Assembly (NCBI RefSeq): GCF_045866565.1
Contig: NZ_BAAFZV010000002.1
Span: forward strand, 868,001 to 932,000
DNA: 64,000 nt
Reading direction: 5' to 3'
Source of the DNA: Cognatilysobacter claricitrinus
GTDB taxonomy: Bacteria > Pseudomonadota > Gammaproteobacteria > Xanthomonadales > Xanthomonadaceae
Below are positions 18,139 through 25,117 of the stretch, in pieces. Position 1 is the first letter of the stretch; each line of letters opens with the position of its first letter. Under the pieces are notes generated by a model. That model was not told where the DNA came from and did not search any database. It worked only from the letters and a program-made list of their open reading frames with translations. A program made the translations under genes and the position numbers.

Positions 18139-18470
18139 GCCGTGCCTCGTCGCGTTCGGCGGCCGCGCAGACGCATGCGCGAGTCGCGATGACGGTGGAA
18201 TCGCCCCGCCCGATCGAACGTCGGCTCGTGGGCTGCACGATGGCGTCGCATCGCCGACGCCGCCGCGCTGCACGTCATTGCCGCTTGCGGCCGTGCATCG
18301 CACGCAGGTGTCGCCCACCGGGTATCGGCGGTATCGACAACAGGTGGCGGCGCGCGTTGCGCAACGACATTCATGACCGCGCTCCTCGGGCCGCGGATTC
18401 CACTCGTGGCCGAGTCTGCGCGTGCGTCAAAACAGCGAGAATTGGACCTCGGTGAACCCGCCGATGCCCT
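18139..18470. other. intergenic stretch, no gene called
   Basis: 332 bases between two leftward genes. A leftward 79-codon frame (18374 to 18135) ends with an ATGA overlap onto the SUMF1-fold gene. Its translation is arginine-rich, shows no fold and lacks a ribosome-binding site, so I do not call it. A TTGACG hexamer on the minus strand near 18427-18432 could be a -35 box but no good -10 follows. Confidence 0.5.
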
Positions 18471-18905
18471 TCAGGGCATGCGCTCGCCGGCCGTCAGGCG
18501 CGTCACCATCGCCAGCAGCGTCCGGCCTTCGAACGGTTTCATGAGGTAGGCCGCGTGGATGCGGTCGGCCTGCTCGCGCACGGACGGCGCGTCATGCGCG
18601 GTGATGATCACCCACGGCGCCATCGGCCCGCGCAGGGCCAGGTCGCGGTACAGCTCGAACGCCGACACGCCAGGAAGGCGGACGTCGCAAATGCAGCAGA
18701 GGCTGGACGACCGCCACGGCGAACCGTGCAGGTCGCCCAGCAGCGACTCGGCGGAATCGAACGCCCGGACGGTGAAACCCGAGCCCGACAACACGCGTTG
18801 CAGCGCCTGTCGCATGGGCCCATCGTCTTCCACCAGGACGATTTCCTGCTCCATCTGCACGATAGCGGCCCAGGTGTCGCCCATAAGCGCCACGTCGAAG
18901 TTCAT
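18471..18905 (-). CDS. receiver-only response regulator
   Basis: 144 residues consisting of a single receiver domain. Acidic pair in LVEDDGP, phospho-acceptor Asp74 in CDVRLPG, Thr in VIITAHD and Lys in LMKPFEG are all present, so it should be phosphorylatable. There is no output domain, so it acts by protein contact or as a phosphate sink. The start is uncertain: ATG 18905 or ATG 18848 (MEQEIVLV); neither has a strong ribosome-binding site. It follows the FixJ-like regulator and the kinase on the same strand, suggesting a three-component set. Confidence 0.8.
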   Translation of the reverse strand: MNFDVALMGDTWAAIVQMEQEIVLVEDDGPMRQALQRVLSGSGFTVRAFDSAESLLGDLHGSPWRSSSLCCICDVRLPGVSAFELYRDLALRGPMAPWVIITAHDAPSVREQADRIHAAYLMKPFEGRTLLAMVTRLTAGERMP

Positions 18906-19048
18906 GGATGGTCGACGCCGCGACGGGCCGCATGTAAGTGGTCGTTGGGGAACGCACGTTGCCCCTGAGGGCACGCTGGCGGGTACGACGCGCAGTCGCG
19001 CGCGCCGGGCATTGCCCGGCGCGTCGATGACTTCGATGTGACGCGAGC

Positions 19049-19720
19049 TCAGCTGGCGAGCGCGGTGATTTCCGCATGCGTGCGCGGAGGCGCGTCGAGC
19101 GCCAGCTCTTCCGCTTCCAGATGCACCGCGAGCTGGACGAGTTCGGCAACGGTGCGAACGCCCATCTTCTCCATCACGCGTGCGCGATGCGCCTTGACAG
19201 TGCGTTCGCACATGCTCAGCGAATCGGCGATCTGCTTGTTGAGACGGCCAGCGATCACCTGGTCGAACACGGCGTGCTCGCGCGGCGTGAGCGAGCCCAA
19301 CCGGTTGCGGCTCTGCTGCAGGTGGTTGCGATGCTGGCGACGCTGTTCGTCGTATTCGAGCGCGTTCCTGATCGCGTTTAGCAGCGTTTCCTTCTCGACC
19401 GGTTTCGTGAGGAAGTCGACCGCGCCATGGCGGATCGCCTGCACGCTGGTCGGGATATCGCCAAAGGCCGTCAGGAAGATGATCGGCGGCGCGTCGTCGC
19501 GTCGCGACAGCGAACGCTGCAGGTCGAGCCCGCTCGGGCCCGGCATGCGGATGTCCAGCAGCAGGCATCCGGGCGCGTCCATCGGCGGCCACGCCAGCAG
19601 GAAATCACCGGCCGACGAGTACTGGCGGACGTCGAACTCGAGTGCGCTCAGCAGGCGTCCCAGCGCATCGCGCATGGAGTCGTCGTCGTCGACGATGTGG
19701 ATTACGGGAGCGATACCCAT
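19049..19720 (-). CDS. FixJ/NarL-type LuxR response regulator
   Basis: 223 residues: receiver domain (DDDD near 11-14, phospho-acceptor Asp56 in LLLDIRMPG, Lys in FLTKPV) and C-terminal LuxR helix-turn-helix (LTPREHAVFDQVIAGRLNKQIAD, then ERTVKAHRARVMEKMGV). The VDFLTKPVEKETLLNAI linker is typical of the FixJ/TodT/StyR branch. It binds DNA when phosphorylated. The co-oriented cytoplasm-facing kinase 175 bases upstream is its probable partner. The target genes cannot be inferred. Confidence 0.92.
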   Translation of the reverse strand: MGIAPVIHIVDDDDSMRDALGRLLSALEFDVRQYSSAGDFLLAWPPMDAPGCLLLDIRMPGPSGLDLQRSLSRRDDAPPIIFLTAFGDIPTSVQAIRHGAVDFLTKPVEKETLLNAIRNALEYDEQRRQHRNHLQQSRNRLGSLTPREHAVFDQVIAGRLNKQIADSLSMCERTVKAHRARVMEKMGVRTVAELVQLAVHLEAEELALDAPPRTHAEITALAS

Positions 19721-19895
19721 GTCGTGCCTCCATCCGCTTCAATGCGGGACTTCGTTCCTTCGAGAAACAACCGGATCACCAGCTGAAGGTAGGCCTAATT
19801 TTCGGCATGGTGAAGCGGTGAAGATGCGCGTGCCGACCGACGGTCTTTTCACGCGCGATAGGGCCGGAAAAGCGGCTGAAACCGGACTGTCACAA

Positions 19896-20924
19896 TCACA
19901 TTGCGTAGGGCGGAAACGTCACGCGGAAGGTGGCGCCGCCGCGGTTGTTGTTCTCCGCGCGGATCGAGCCACCGTGTGCCTCGGCGATGGACCGGGAAAT
20001 CGAAAGCCCCAGCCCCATGCCGTGCGCCTTGCTGCTGTAGAACGAATCGAACAGGTGGGCGAGCCGCGATTCGGGAATGCCGCAGCCCGCGTCCGACACC
20101 TGGAACTGCACCTGCCCGCCTTCGAGCGTTCGCACGTCGAGTAGAACCGCCGGCCGCGATGCGCTGAGATCGCCGGATGCGAACCGCGCTTCCACCGCGT
20201 CCATCGCGTTGATGAGCAGGTTGAGCAGCATCTGCTGCAGGTAGAGTGCGTCGCCCTGCAGGAGCGCGGGATCGCGCGCCATCGACATTTCCACCGGGAT
20301 GCCGCGTCCGCGGACGTCCGGCTCTAGCAGGCGCACCGTTTCGCCTGCGAGCGCATTGGCATCGATGCGCACGAAACTGATCTTGCGTTGCCTCGCAAGC
20401 GTGCGGACGTTGCGGATGACGCCGCCGGCGCGCAGGCCGTCGCGGCGGATGTCACGCAGGATCTGGCGGATGTCGTCGAGCGGCGGGGTCGGCCGTTCGA
20501 GCAGGATTTCGGCCGCGTCGGTATTGCTGAGGATCGCGCCGAGCGGCTGGTTGATCTCGTGCGCGATCGACGCGGTCAGCTCGCCGACGACGGCAAGGCG
20601 TGGCGCACCCGCCGCATCGTCGCGACGCCCGTGCCCGGGATCGCGCCCCGCCGCCCAGGTCCGCCACACGCTCAGCGCGAGTGCAAGCAATGCGGGCCCG
20701 CTCATTCCGCGCGTGATGAGCACCGCCGTCTTGTGATCGCTGTGCGACCACGCGGCGATCAGCAGCACGGAGATGGCGAACGCGAGGCAGGTCATGCCCA
20801 GCCATGCGTCGCGCGACAGCTCCAACCGGACCGGTCGACGCAGGTACAGCACCCCGCCGGCGACCAGCCATGCGAGTAGCAGCACCAGAGCAGTGACCGC
20901 TTCGATCATCGGGGGAGCATCCAT
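19896..20924 (-). CDS. FixL-like membrane sensor histidine kinase
   Basis: 342 residues. Three hydrophobic segments (about 6-27, 42-60, 66-88) are followed directly by HisKA with His122 in SIAHEINQPLGA, the signature of the FixL/DctB/TodS-type HPK4 family. The ATPase domain shows the N box (LLNLLINAMDAV), G1 (DAGCGIP) and G2 (GMGLGLS). There is no PAS or periplasmic domain, so sensing would be by the membrane part or an accessory protein. ATG 20924 or ATG 20909 could start it. Confidence 0.9.
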   Translation of the reverse strand: MDAPPMIEAVTALVLLLAWLVAGGVLYLRRPVRLELSRDAWLGMTCLAFAISVLLIAAWSHSDHKTAVLITRGMSGPALLALALSVWRTWAAGRDPGHGRRDDAAGAPRLAVVGELTASIAHEINQPLGAILSNTDAAEILLERPTPPLDDIRQILRDIRRDGLRAGGVIRNVRTLARQRKISFVRIDANALAGETVRLLEPDVRGRGIPVEMSMARDPALLQGDALYLQQMLLNLLINAMDAVEARFASGDLSASRPAVLLDVRTLEGGQVQFQVSDAGCGIPESRLAHLFDSFYSSKAHGMGLGLSISRSIAEAHGGSIRAENNNRGGATFRVTFPPYAM

Positions 20925-21302
20925 GTGATCCGGGTGGCGCTGGTACGGGCGGCGTCCTGCCGCCCCAACCCCCGGTCGAGCGGTGAGGGTACGCGTGTGC
21001 GACGAACCTGAATAGGCGTCCGGATGGACGGTTGACCCGAAATCGAACAGCTGAGATGCCGACCCCGAACGTCACGACTTGCCTTGCGTGGCCGCCCGGC
21101 GCGATGGGTCCGCCCTCGCGCCGCGAACGAACGGTCCGCCGCGCTGCGAGTGCATCACAGCATTTGTTACGTTGCTGTCTGTGCCTGGACGATGCGTGCG
21201 GGCACGCGCGTCCACCTGACTTCGGTGGTCGGCGCGCGCGCGATGGCGTGCATCCCGCGACGCACTGCCCGCTTGCGATGACGTCGTGAGTTCCGACGGA
21301 CC
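20925..21302. other. intergenic stretch, no gene seen
   Basis: About 380 bases between the FixL-like kinase and the terminator of the glycine-zipper gene. It contains a weak inverted repeat (ACAGCA/TGCTGT near 21162-21183) but no frame with plausible protein composition. It should hold the promoter of the kinase gene; I cannot identify it. Confidence 0.5.
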
Positions 21303-21331
21303 AAAAAAAGGCGCCGTCATCGACGGCGCCT
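21303..21331 (-). terminator. rho-independent terminator of the glycine-zipper gene
   Basis: On the minus strand, an 11-bp stem AAGGCGCCGTC/GACGGCGCCTT with a 3-base loop runs into a run of seven T (the A-run at 21303-21309 on the + strand). It lies 25 bases past the stop of the leftward gene that ends at 21356. Confidence 0.85.
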
Positions 21332-21355
21332 TCGTTCCCTCACCCGATCTGTCGA

Positions 21356-22132
21356 TCAGCGACCGTCGTGGTCGGCGTCGCCCGGCAGGATGCGCTCGAC
21401 GCCGTGCCAGGCGTCCTTCACTGCGCCCTTGGCATCGGCCCAAGCGAGGCGCGACGTGCCCTTCGCCGAATCCCAGCCACGCTCGAGTTCGCTTTCGGTC
21501 GCGGCATCCCAATTCGCGTTCTTCGCCTGGCTGCGCGCATACGTGCCGTAGCGATACGCCGGCTTGTAGTCGTCGAAGCTGTAGCCGGACTTGTAGTAGT
21601 CGGCCTGGTTGAAGCGGTTCTCGTAATAGCGATCGGTGGCATCGTAGGTCTTGTAGGTGCGATCGCTGCGGTCCCACGCGTCGCGCACGGCGTCGCGCGC
21701 CTTGTCCCACGCCAGGCGCGATTCGCCCTTGGCGTTGTCCCAGCCCGACTGCAGGCGGTTTTCCGCGCGATCCCACGCTTCGCCGCTATTCGCGTTGCGC
21801 GCTTCGGTGCCGTAGCGGTAGGCCGGCGCGTAGTCGCGGTCGTAGTCGAGCTTGCTGTCGTAGTACGGACGGGTCGTGGCATCGCTTCGCCACGCTTCCG
21901 TCTCGCCGGTCGGATCCACGCGTTCGGCGGCCGAATGGCCGACGGCCGCGCCCGCGACGGTGCCGATCGCGCCGCCGACCAGCGTGCCGATCGGGCCGAA
22001 CGCGCTGCCGATGGCCGCACCGACGGCCGCACCGCCGACTCCGCCGACGCCCGTCCCGACCGGGTGCGAGCCCGGCGCGCCGGAGATCGGATCGCGATTC
22101 ATATCGGTCGTGTCGTTGTTCTTGTTCGCCAT
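21356..22132 (-). CDS. glycine-zipper protein with internally duplicated C-terminal module
   Basis: 258 residues. An N-terminal polar stretch is followed by a glycine zipper (about 26-65; GVGGVGGAAVGAAIGSAFGP) that could form a membrane hairpin. Two imperfect copies of a roughly 64-residue module follow at about 90-153 and 179-242. Each copy contains YRYGT, a W-D-x-A region, a GWD(N/S)AKG motif, SRLAW and a DAW ending. No signal peptide is evident. I recognise the general type (CsbD- and glycine-zipper-like stress proteins of xanthomonads) but not a defined function. GGAGC precedes ATG 22132, and a strong terminator follows, so it is a single-gene unit. It is divergent from the MetX-family gene. 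Confidence 0.8.
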   Translation of the reverse strand: MANKNNDTTDMNRDPISGAPGSHPVGTGVGGVGGAAVGAAIGSAFGPIGTLVGGAIGTVAGAAVGHSAAERVDPTGETEAWRSDATTRPYYDSKLDYDRDYAPAYRYGTEARNANSGEAWDRAENRLQSGWDNAKGESRLAWDKARDAVRDAWDRSDRTYKTYDATDRYYENRFNQADYYKSGYSFDDYKPAYRYGTYARSQAKNANWDAATESELERGWDSAKGTSRLAWADAKGAVKDAWHGVERILPGDADHDGR

Positions 22133-22268
22133 GGTGAAGCTCCGTGCGGAAGGAACTTCGACTCTGGCCGCGCGCGTGTGTAGCGCCGGTCCAAGCGGCC
22201 GTTGTCCGTACCTTTGGCGTTCAGGCCGCATCGACAGGCACAATTCGCAGGCCGAATGGACTGACGCA

Positions 22269-23438
22269 ATGACCGAATTCATCCCGCCCGGAACGCGATT
22301 CGCCGAGCTGCCCTCGCCCTTCCCTACCCGTCGCGACGGTGCGCTGCACGGCGCGCGCATGGCGTACGAGACGTGGGGCCGGCTCGACAACGACGGCGGC
22401 AACGCGATCCTGATCGTGACCGGGCTGTCGCCGGACGCGCACGCGGCGTCTAACGACGCCGACCCGTCGCCCGGCTGGTGGGAGGCCATGCTCGGCCCGG
22501 GCAAGCCGATCGATACCGATCGATGGTTCGTCGTCTGCGTCAACACGCTGGGCAGCTGCAAGGGTTCGACCGGCCCCGCGTCGATCAACCCCGATACCGG
22601 CGAGCTCTACCGTCTCGATTTCCCGCCGTTGTCCGTCGAAGACTGCGCCGACGCCGCCGCGCACGTGGTGCGCGCGCTGGGCGTGGTGCAACTGGCCTGC
22701 GTCATCGGCAACTCGATGGGCGGGATGGTCGCGCTCGCGTTCCTGCTGCGGCATCCGGGCATGGCGCGCAACCACATCAACATCTCCGGCGCGGCGCGCG
22801 CGCTGCCGTTCTCCATCGCGATCCGTTCGCTGCAGCGCGAGGCCATCCGGCTCGACCCCAGCTGGAACAACGGCCGCTACGACGATGCGAGCTACCCCGA
22901 ATCGGGCATGCGCATGGCGCGCAAGCTCGGCGTCATCACCTATCGCTCGGCGCTGGAATGGGACGGCCGCTTCGGCCGCGTGCGGCTGGATTCGGATCGC
23001 CAGGACGACGACCCGTTCGGTCTCGAGTTCGAGGTCGAGAGCTATCTGGAAGCGCACGCGCGTCGCTTCGTGCGCCGCTTCGATCCCAACTGCTACCTCT
23101 ACCTCAGCCGCGCGATGGACTGGTTCGACATCGGCGATTGCTGCGGCGAGACCTGCAGCGAGACACGGAGCGACACCCGCGCGGCGCTGGCGTCGATCAA
23201 GCTCGACAAGGCGCTGGTGATCGGCGTCCACACCGACATCCTGTTCCCACTGCAGCAACAGGAAGAGATCGCGGCCGGGCTCGGCGCCGGCGGGGTCGAC
23301 GCACGCTTCGTTCCGTTGGAGTCGCCGCAGGGCCACGACGCATTCCTGGTCGATTTCGAACGCTTCGGGCCGGCGATCCGCGGATTCCTCGACGCGCTCG
23401 AGCCGGTCCGCGGCACGGGAGCTAGAATCAGCGGATGA
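22269..23438 (+). CDS. MetX-family acyltransferase (serine O-succinyltransferase or homoserine O-acyltransferase)
   Basis: 389-residue alpha/beta-hydrolase-fold acyltransferase. The nucleophile Ser lies in the elbow GNSMGG, the acid in HTDILFP and the His in QGHDAF; VNTLGSCKGSTGP is the family oxyanion/substrate loop. MetX enzymes acylate homoserine for methionine synthesis. A xanthomonad subgroup has instead been described as serine O-succinyltransferases acting in cysteine synthesis. Here the gene overlaps a cysteine dioxygenase gene by four bases, which favours a cysteine-linked role, but the substrate residues cannot be judged without alignment. ATG 22269 is the family start; an upstream open frame is a shadow of the divergent gene. 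Confidence 0.9.
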   Translation: MTEFIPPGTRFAELPSPFPTRRDGALHGARMAYETWGRLDNDGGNAILIVTGLSPDAHAASNDADPSPGWWEAMLGPGKPIDTDRWFVVCVNTLGSCKGSTGPASINPDTGELYRLDFPPLSVEDCADAAAHVVRALGVVQLACVIGNSMGGMVALAFLLRHPGMARNHINISGAARALPFSIAIRSLQREAIRLDPSWNNGRYDDASYPESGMRMARKLGVITYRSALEWDGRFGRVRLDSDRQDDDPFGLEFEVESYLEAHARRFVRRFDPNCYLYLSRAMDWFDIGDCCGETCSETRSDTRAALASIKLDKALVIGVHTDILFPLQQQEEIAAGLGAGGVDARFVPLESPQGHDAFLVDFERFGPAIRGFLDALEPVRGTGARISG

Positions 23439-24034
23439 ACGCCGCCGCCGCACTGCCCGACATCCCCTTCCCCGGCCACGACAAGATGATCGCGGCACTC
23501 GACGCCGCGGTCTGCGCGGGCGACCCGCAGGCGGTGACTCGCGCGGTTCGGCAGACGCTGTGCGACCTGATCCGCGATCGCGACGTGCATCTGCCCGCCT
23601 GCGTCTACGAACCGATCACCGACCACTACGCGCGCCGCGAGCTGTATCGCAGCCCGATCCATGGCTACAGCGTCGTCGCGATGACGTGGGGGCCCGGCCA
23701 GGGCACGCCGGTGCACGATCACTCGGGCCTGTGGTGCGTCGAAGGCGTCTGGGATGGCGAGCTGGAGATCACGCAGTACGAACTTCTCGAACGCGACGGC
23801 GAACGCTTCCGCTTCCGTCCCGCCGGCGGCATCCAGGCCGGCCCCGGCAGTGCCGGCAGCCTGATCCCGCCGCACGAGTACCACACGATCCGCAACGCCA
23901 GCGACGACCGCGTCGCCGTGTCGCTGCACATCTACAAGGCCGAGATGCAGTGCTGTTCGATGTTCGCGCCGCAGGCCGAACACGAGTGGTATGCACGCGG
24001 CGACCGCACGCTGAGCACCGACGAGGCCTGCTGA
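23435..24034 (+). CDS. cysteine dioxygenase family protein (cupin)
   Basis: 199 residues of the type I cysteine dioxygenase family, oxidising cysteine to cysteine sulfinate with non-haem iron. The cupin metal ligands are visible as HDHSGLWCVEG (H-x-H) and the later HEYH/HTIRN histidine. The residue pattern fits the bacterial cysteine dioxygenase or 3-mercaptopropionate dioxygenase group, which sequence reading alone cannot separate. It overlaps the preceding acyltransferase gene (ATGA) and is two bases from the DUF2214 gene: a three-gene unit. Confidence 0.85.
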   Translation: MNAAAALPDIPFPGHDKMIAALDAAVCAGDPQAVTRAVRQTLCDLIRDRDVHLPACVYEPITDHYARRELYRSPIHGYSVVAMTWGPGQGTPVHDHSGLWCVEGVWDGELEITQYELLERDGERFRFRPAGGIQAGPGSAGSLIPPHEYHTIRNASDDRVAVSLHIYKAEMQCCSMFAPQAEHEWYARGDRTLSTDEAC

Positions 24035-24036
24035 GC

Positions 24037-24489
24037 GTGTGGCATGACTTCCTGCTGGCGTCGGTGCACCACGTGCTGGTGGTGGCCCTCGTGGCCATGC
24101 TCGCGGGGCAGATGACGCTGCTGCGCAACGCGCCCGACGCCGCCACCGTTCAGCGCCTGTCGCGCCTCGACCGCGGCTACGGCACGACCGCGGGCCTGCT
24201 GCTCGTCGTCGGCCTGCTGCGCGTCTTCCACGGTATCAAGGGCGAAGACTTCTACCTGCACAACCCGTGGTTCCACGCGAAGCTCGGCGCGTTCCTGCTG
24301 GCCGCGCTGATTTCGATCGTGCCCACCATCGTGTTCGCGCGGTGGCGCAAGGCGTCGTCCACCGATGCCGCATGGCGGCCCGACGACGCGACGTGGTCGC
24401 GTGCGCGCCTGCTGGTGCGCGTGCAGCTTGCGCTGGTTCTCGTGATCGTGATCGCAGCCGCCGGCATGGCGCGCTACGGCGGACTCTGA
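24037..24489 (+). CDS. DUF2214 family membrane protein
   Basis: 150 residues with four hydrophobic segments. The family motif RVFHGIKGEDFYLHNPWFHAK lies between segments two and three. Start is GTG 24037, two bases after the cysteine dioxygenase stop; there is no closer ATG in frame. Function unknown. Histidines in the segments (VHHVL; FHGIK; FHAK) leave room for haem or metal binding, which is speculation. Confidence 0.8.
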   Translation: MWHDFLLASVHHVLVVALVAMLAGQMTLLRNAPDAATVQRLSRLDRGYGTTAGLLLVVGLLRVFHGIKGEDFYLHNPWFHAKLGAFLLAALISIVPTIVFARWRKASSTDAAWRPDDATWSRARLLVRVQLALVLVIVIAAAGMARYGGL

Positions 24490-24497
24490 TCCGCCGC

Positions 24498-24503
24498 TAT
24501 ACT
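24498..24503 (+). promoter_or_regulatory. -10 box of the tRNA-Leu gene
   Basis: TATACT lies 10 bases upstream of the first base of the mature tRNA. A GC-rich discriminator follows, typical of stringently controlled stable-RNA promoters. The -35 region is not recognisable. Confidence 0.5.
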
Positions 24504-24513
24504 TCGCGTCCGC

Positions 24514-24600
24514 GCCGGAATGGCGGAATCGGTAGACGCAGCGGACTCAAAATCCGCCGCCCTTAAAAGCGTGTGGGTTCGAGTCCCACTTCCGGCACCA
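24514..24600 (+). tRNA. tRNA-Leu(CAA)
   Basis: 87 bases including an encoded CCA. The acceptor stem GCCGGAA pairs with TTCCGGC, the anticodon stem is GCGGA/TCCGC around the loop CTCAAAA (anticodon CAA, reading TTG), and the T arm is GTGGG TTCGAGT CCCAC. A long variable arm between the anticodon and T arms confirms a class II leucine tRNA. Confidence 0.97.
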
Positions 24601-24610
24601 GACATCGCAA

Positions 24611-24646
24611 CGGGCCAGGCCTTCGGACCTGGCCCGTTCGCGTTTT
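24611..24646 (+). terminator. terminator after tRNA-Leu
   Basis: A perfect 9-bp stem CGGGCCAGG/CCTGGCCCG with an 8-base loop containing CTTCGG, followed by TTCGCGTTTT. It starts 11 bases after the tRNA 3' end. Confidence 0.75.
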
Positions 24647-24838
24647 GGAGATGAGCTCGCCGCGCCGTTCGCACGGTCGCGTCCGCACGCCGCGGCGCCC
24701 GCTGTCCGAACAGGCGACGGGAATGCCCCTCGGGACAATGTCGGCCGGCAAGGCCCGCTGCGATGCTCTCAACAGCCGCGATCGTCGCGGCGCCATGGCC
24801 GGTGCGCGCCCTGCGCCGCCGGCGTCGAGGGCCGACGC

Positions 24839-25117
24839 ATGTCCGACCGGATGGGCGACCTGGGCACCGTTCAGGCGCTACTCGATCGACTGGTGAAGCA
24901 ACGCCTGCCGCGCCTGACGGACATCAAGACGCGCGTGGATGCGGGCGCGCGCCTGAGCGAGATCGACATCGCGTTCCTGCACGCTGCGCTCGTCGACGCG
25001 CAGGAAACAGCACCCTATGTCGCGCGCCATCCGGAGCTGCACGCGCTCGGCGTTCGCATCGGCGCGCTGTACGCCGACATCATCCGGGTGGCGACCGAGA
25101 ACGAGACCCGTGCGTGA
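24839..25117 (+). CDS. small helical protein upstream of SulP, function unknown
   Basis: 92 residues, predicted all-helical and soluble, with no signal or membrane segment (LLDRLVKQRLPRLTDIKTRVDAGARLSEIDIAFLHAALVDAQ). Its stop overlaps the GTG start of the SulP gene by four bases (GTGA), which is strong evidence for a translated gene coupled to the transporter. I do not recognise the family. The ATG at 24839 is the first in frame, without a clear ribosome-binding site. Confidence 0.7.
   Translation: MSDRMGDLGTVQALLDRLVKQRLPRLTDIKTRVDAGARLSEIDIAFLHAALVDAQETAPYVARHPELHALGVRIGALYADIIRVATENETRA

Noticed and set aside
18135..18374. A 79-codon leftward gene overlapping the SUMF1-fold gene by ATGA
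   Set aside because: Arg/His-rich translation, no ribosome-binding site, no fold; the overlap is likely coincidence.
24514..24640. tRNA-Leu as the attachment site of an integrated element
   Set aside because: No integrase, no repeated tRNA 3' end and ordinary genes on both sides.
24702..24713. LexA-box-like palindrome CTGTCCGAACAG
   Set aside because: Only 12 bp with the wrong spacing for the CTG-N10-CAG box, and no SOS-type gene follows.
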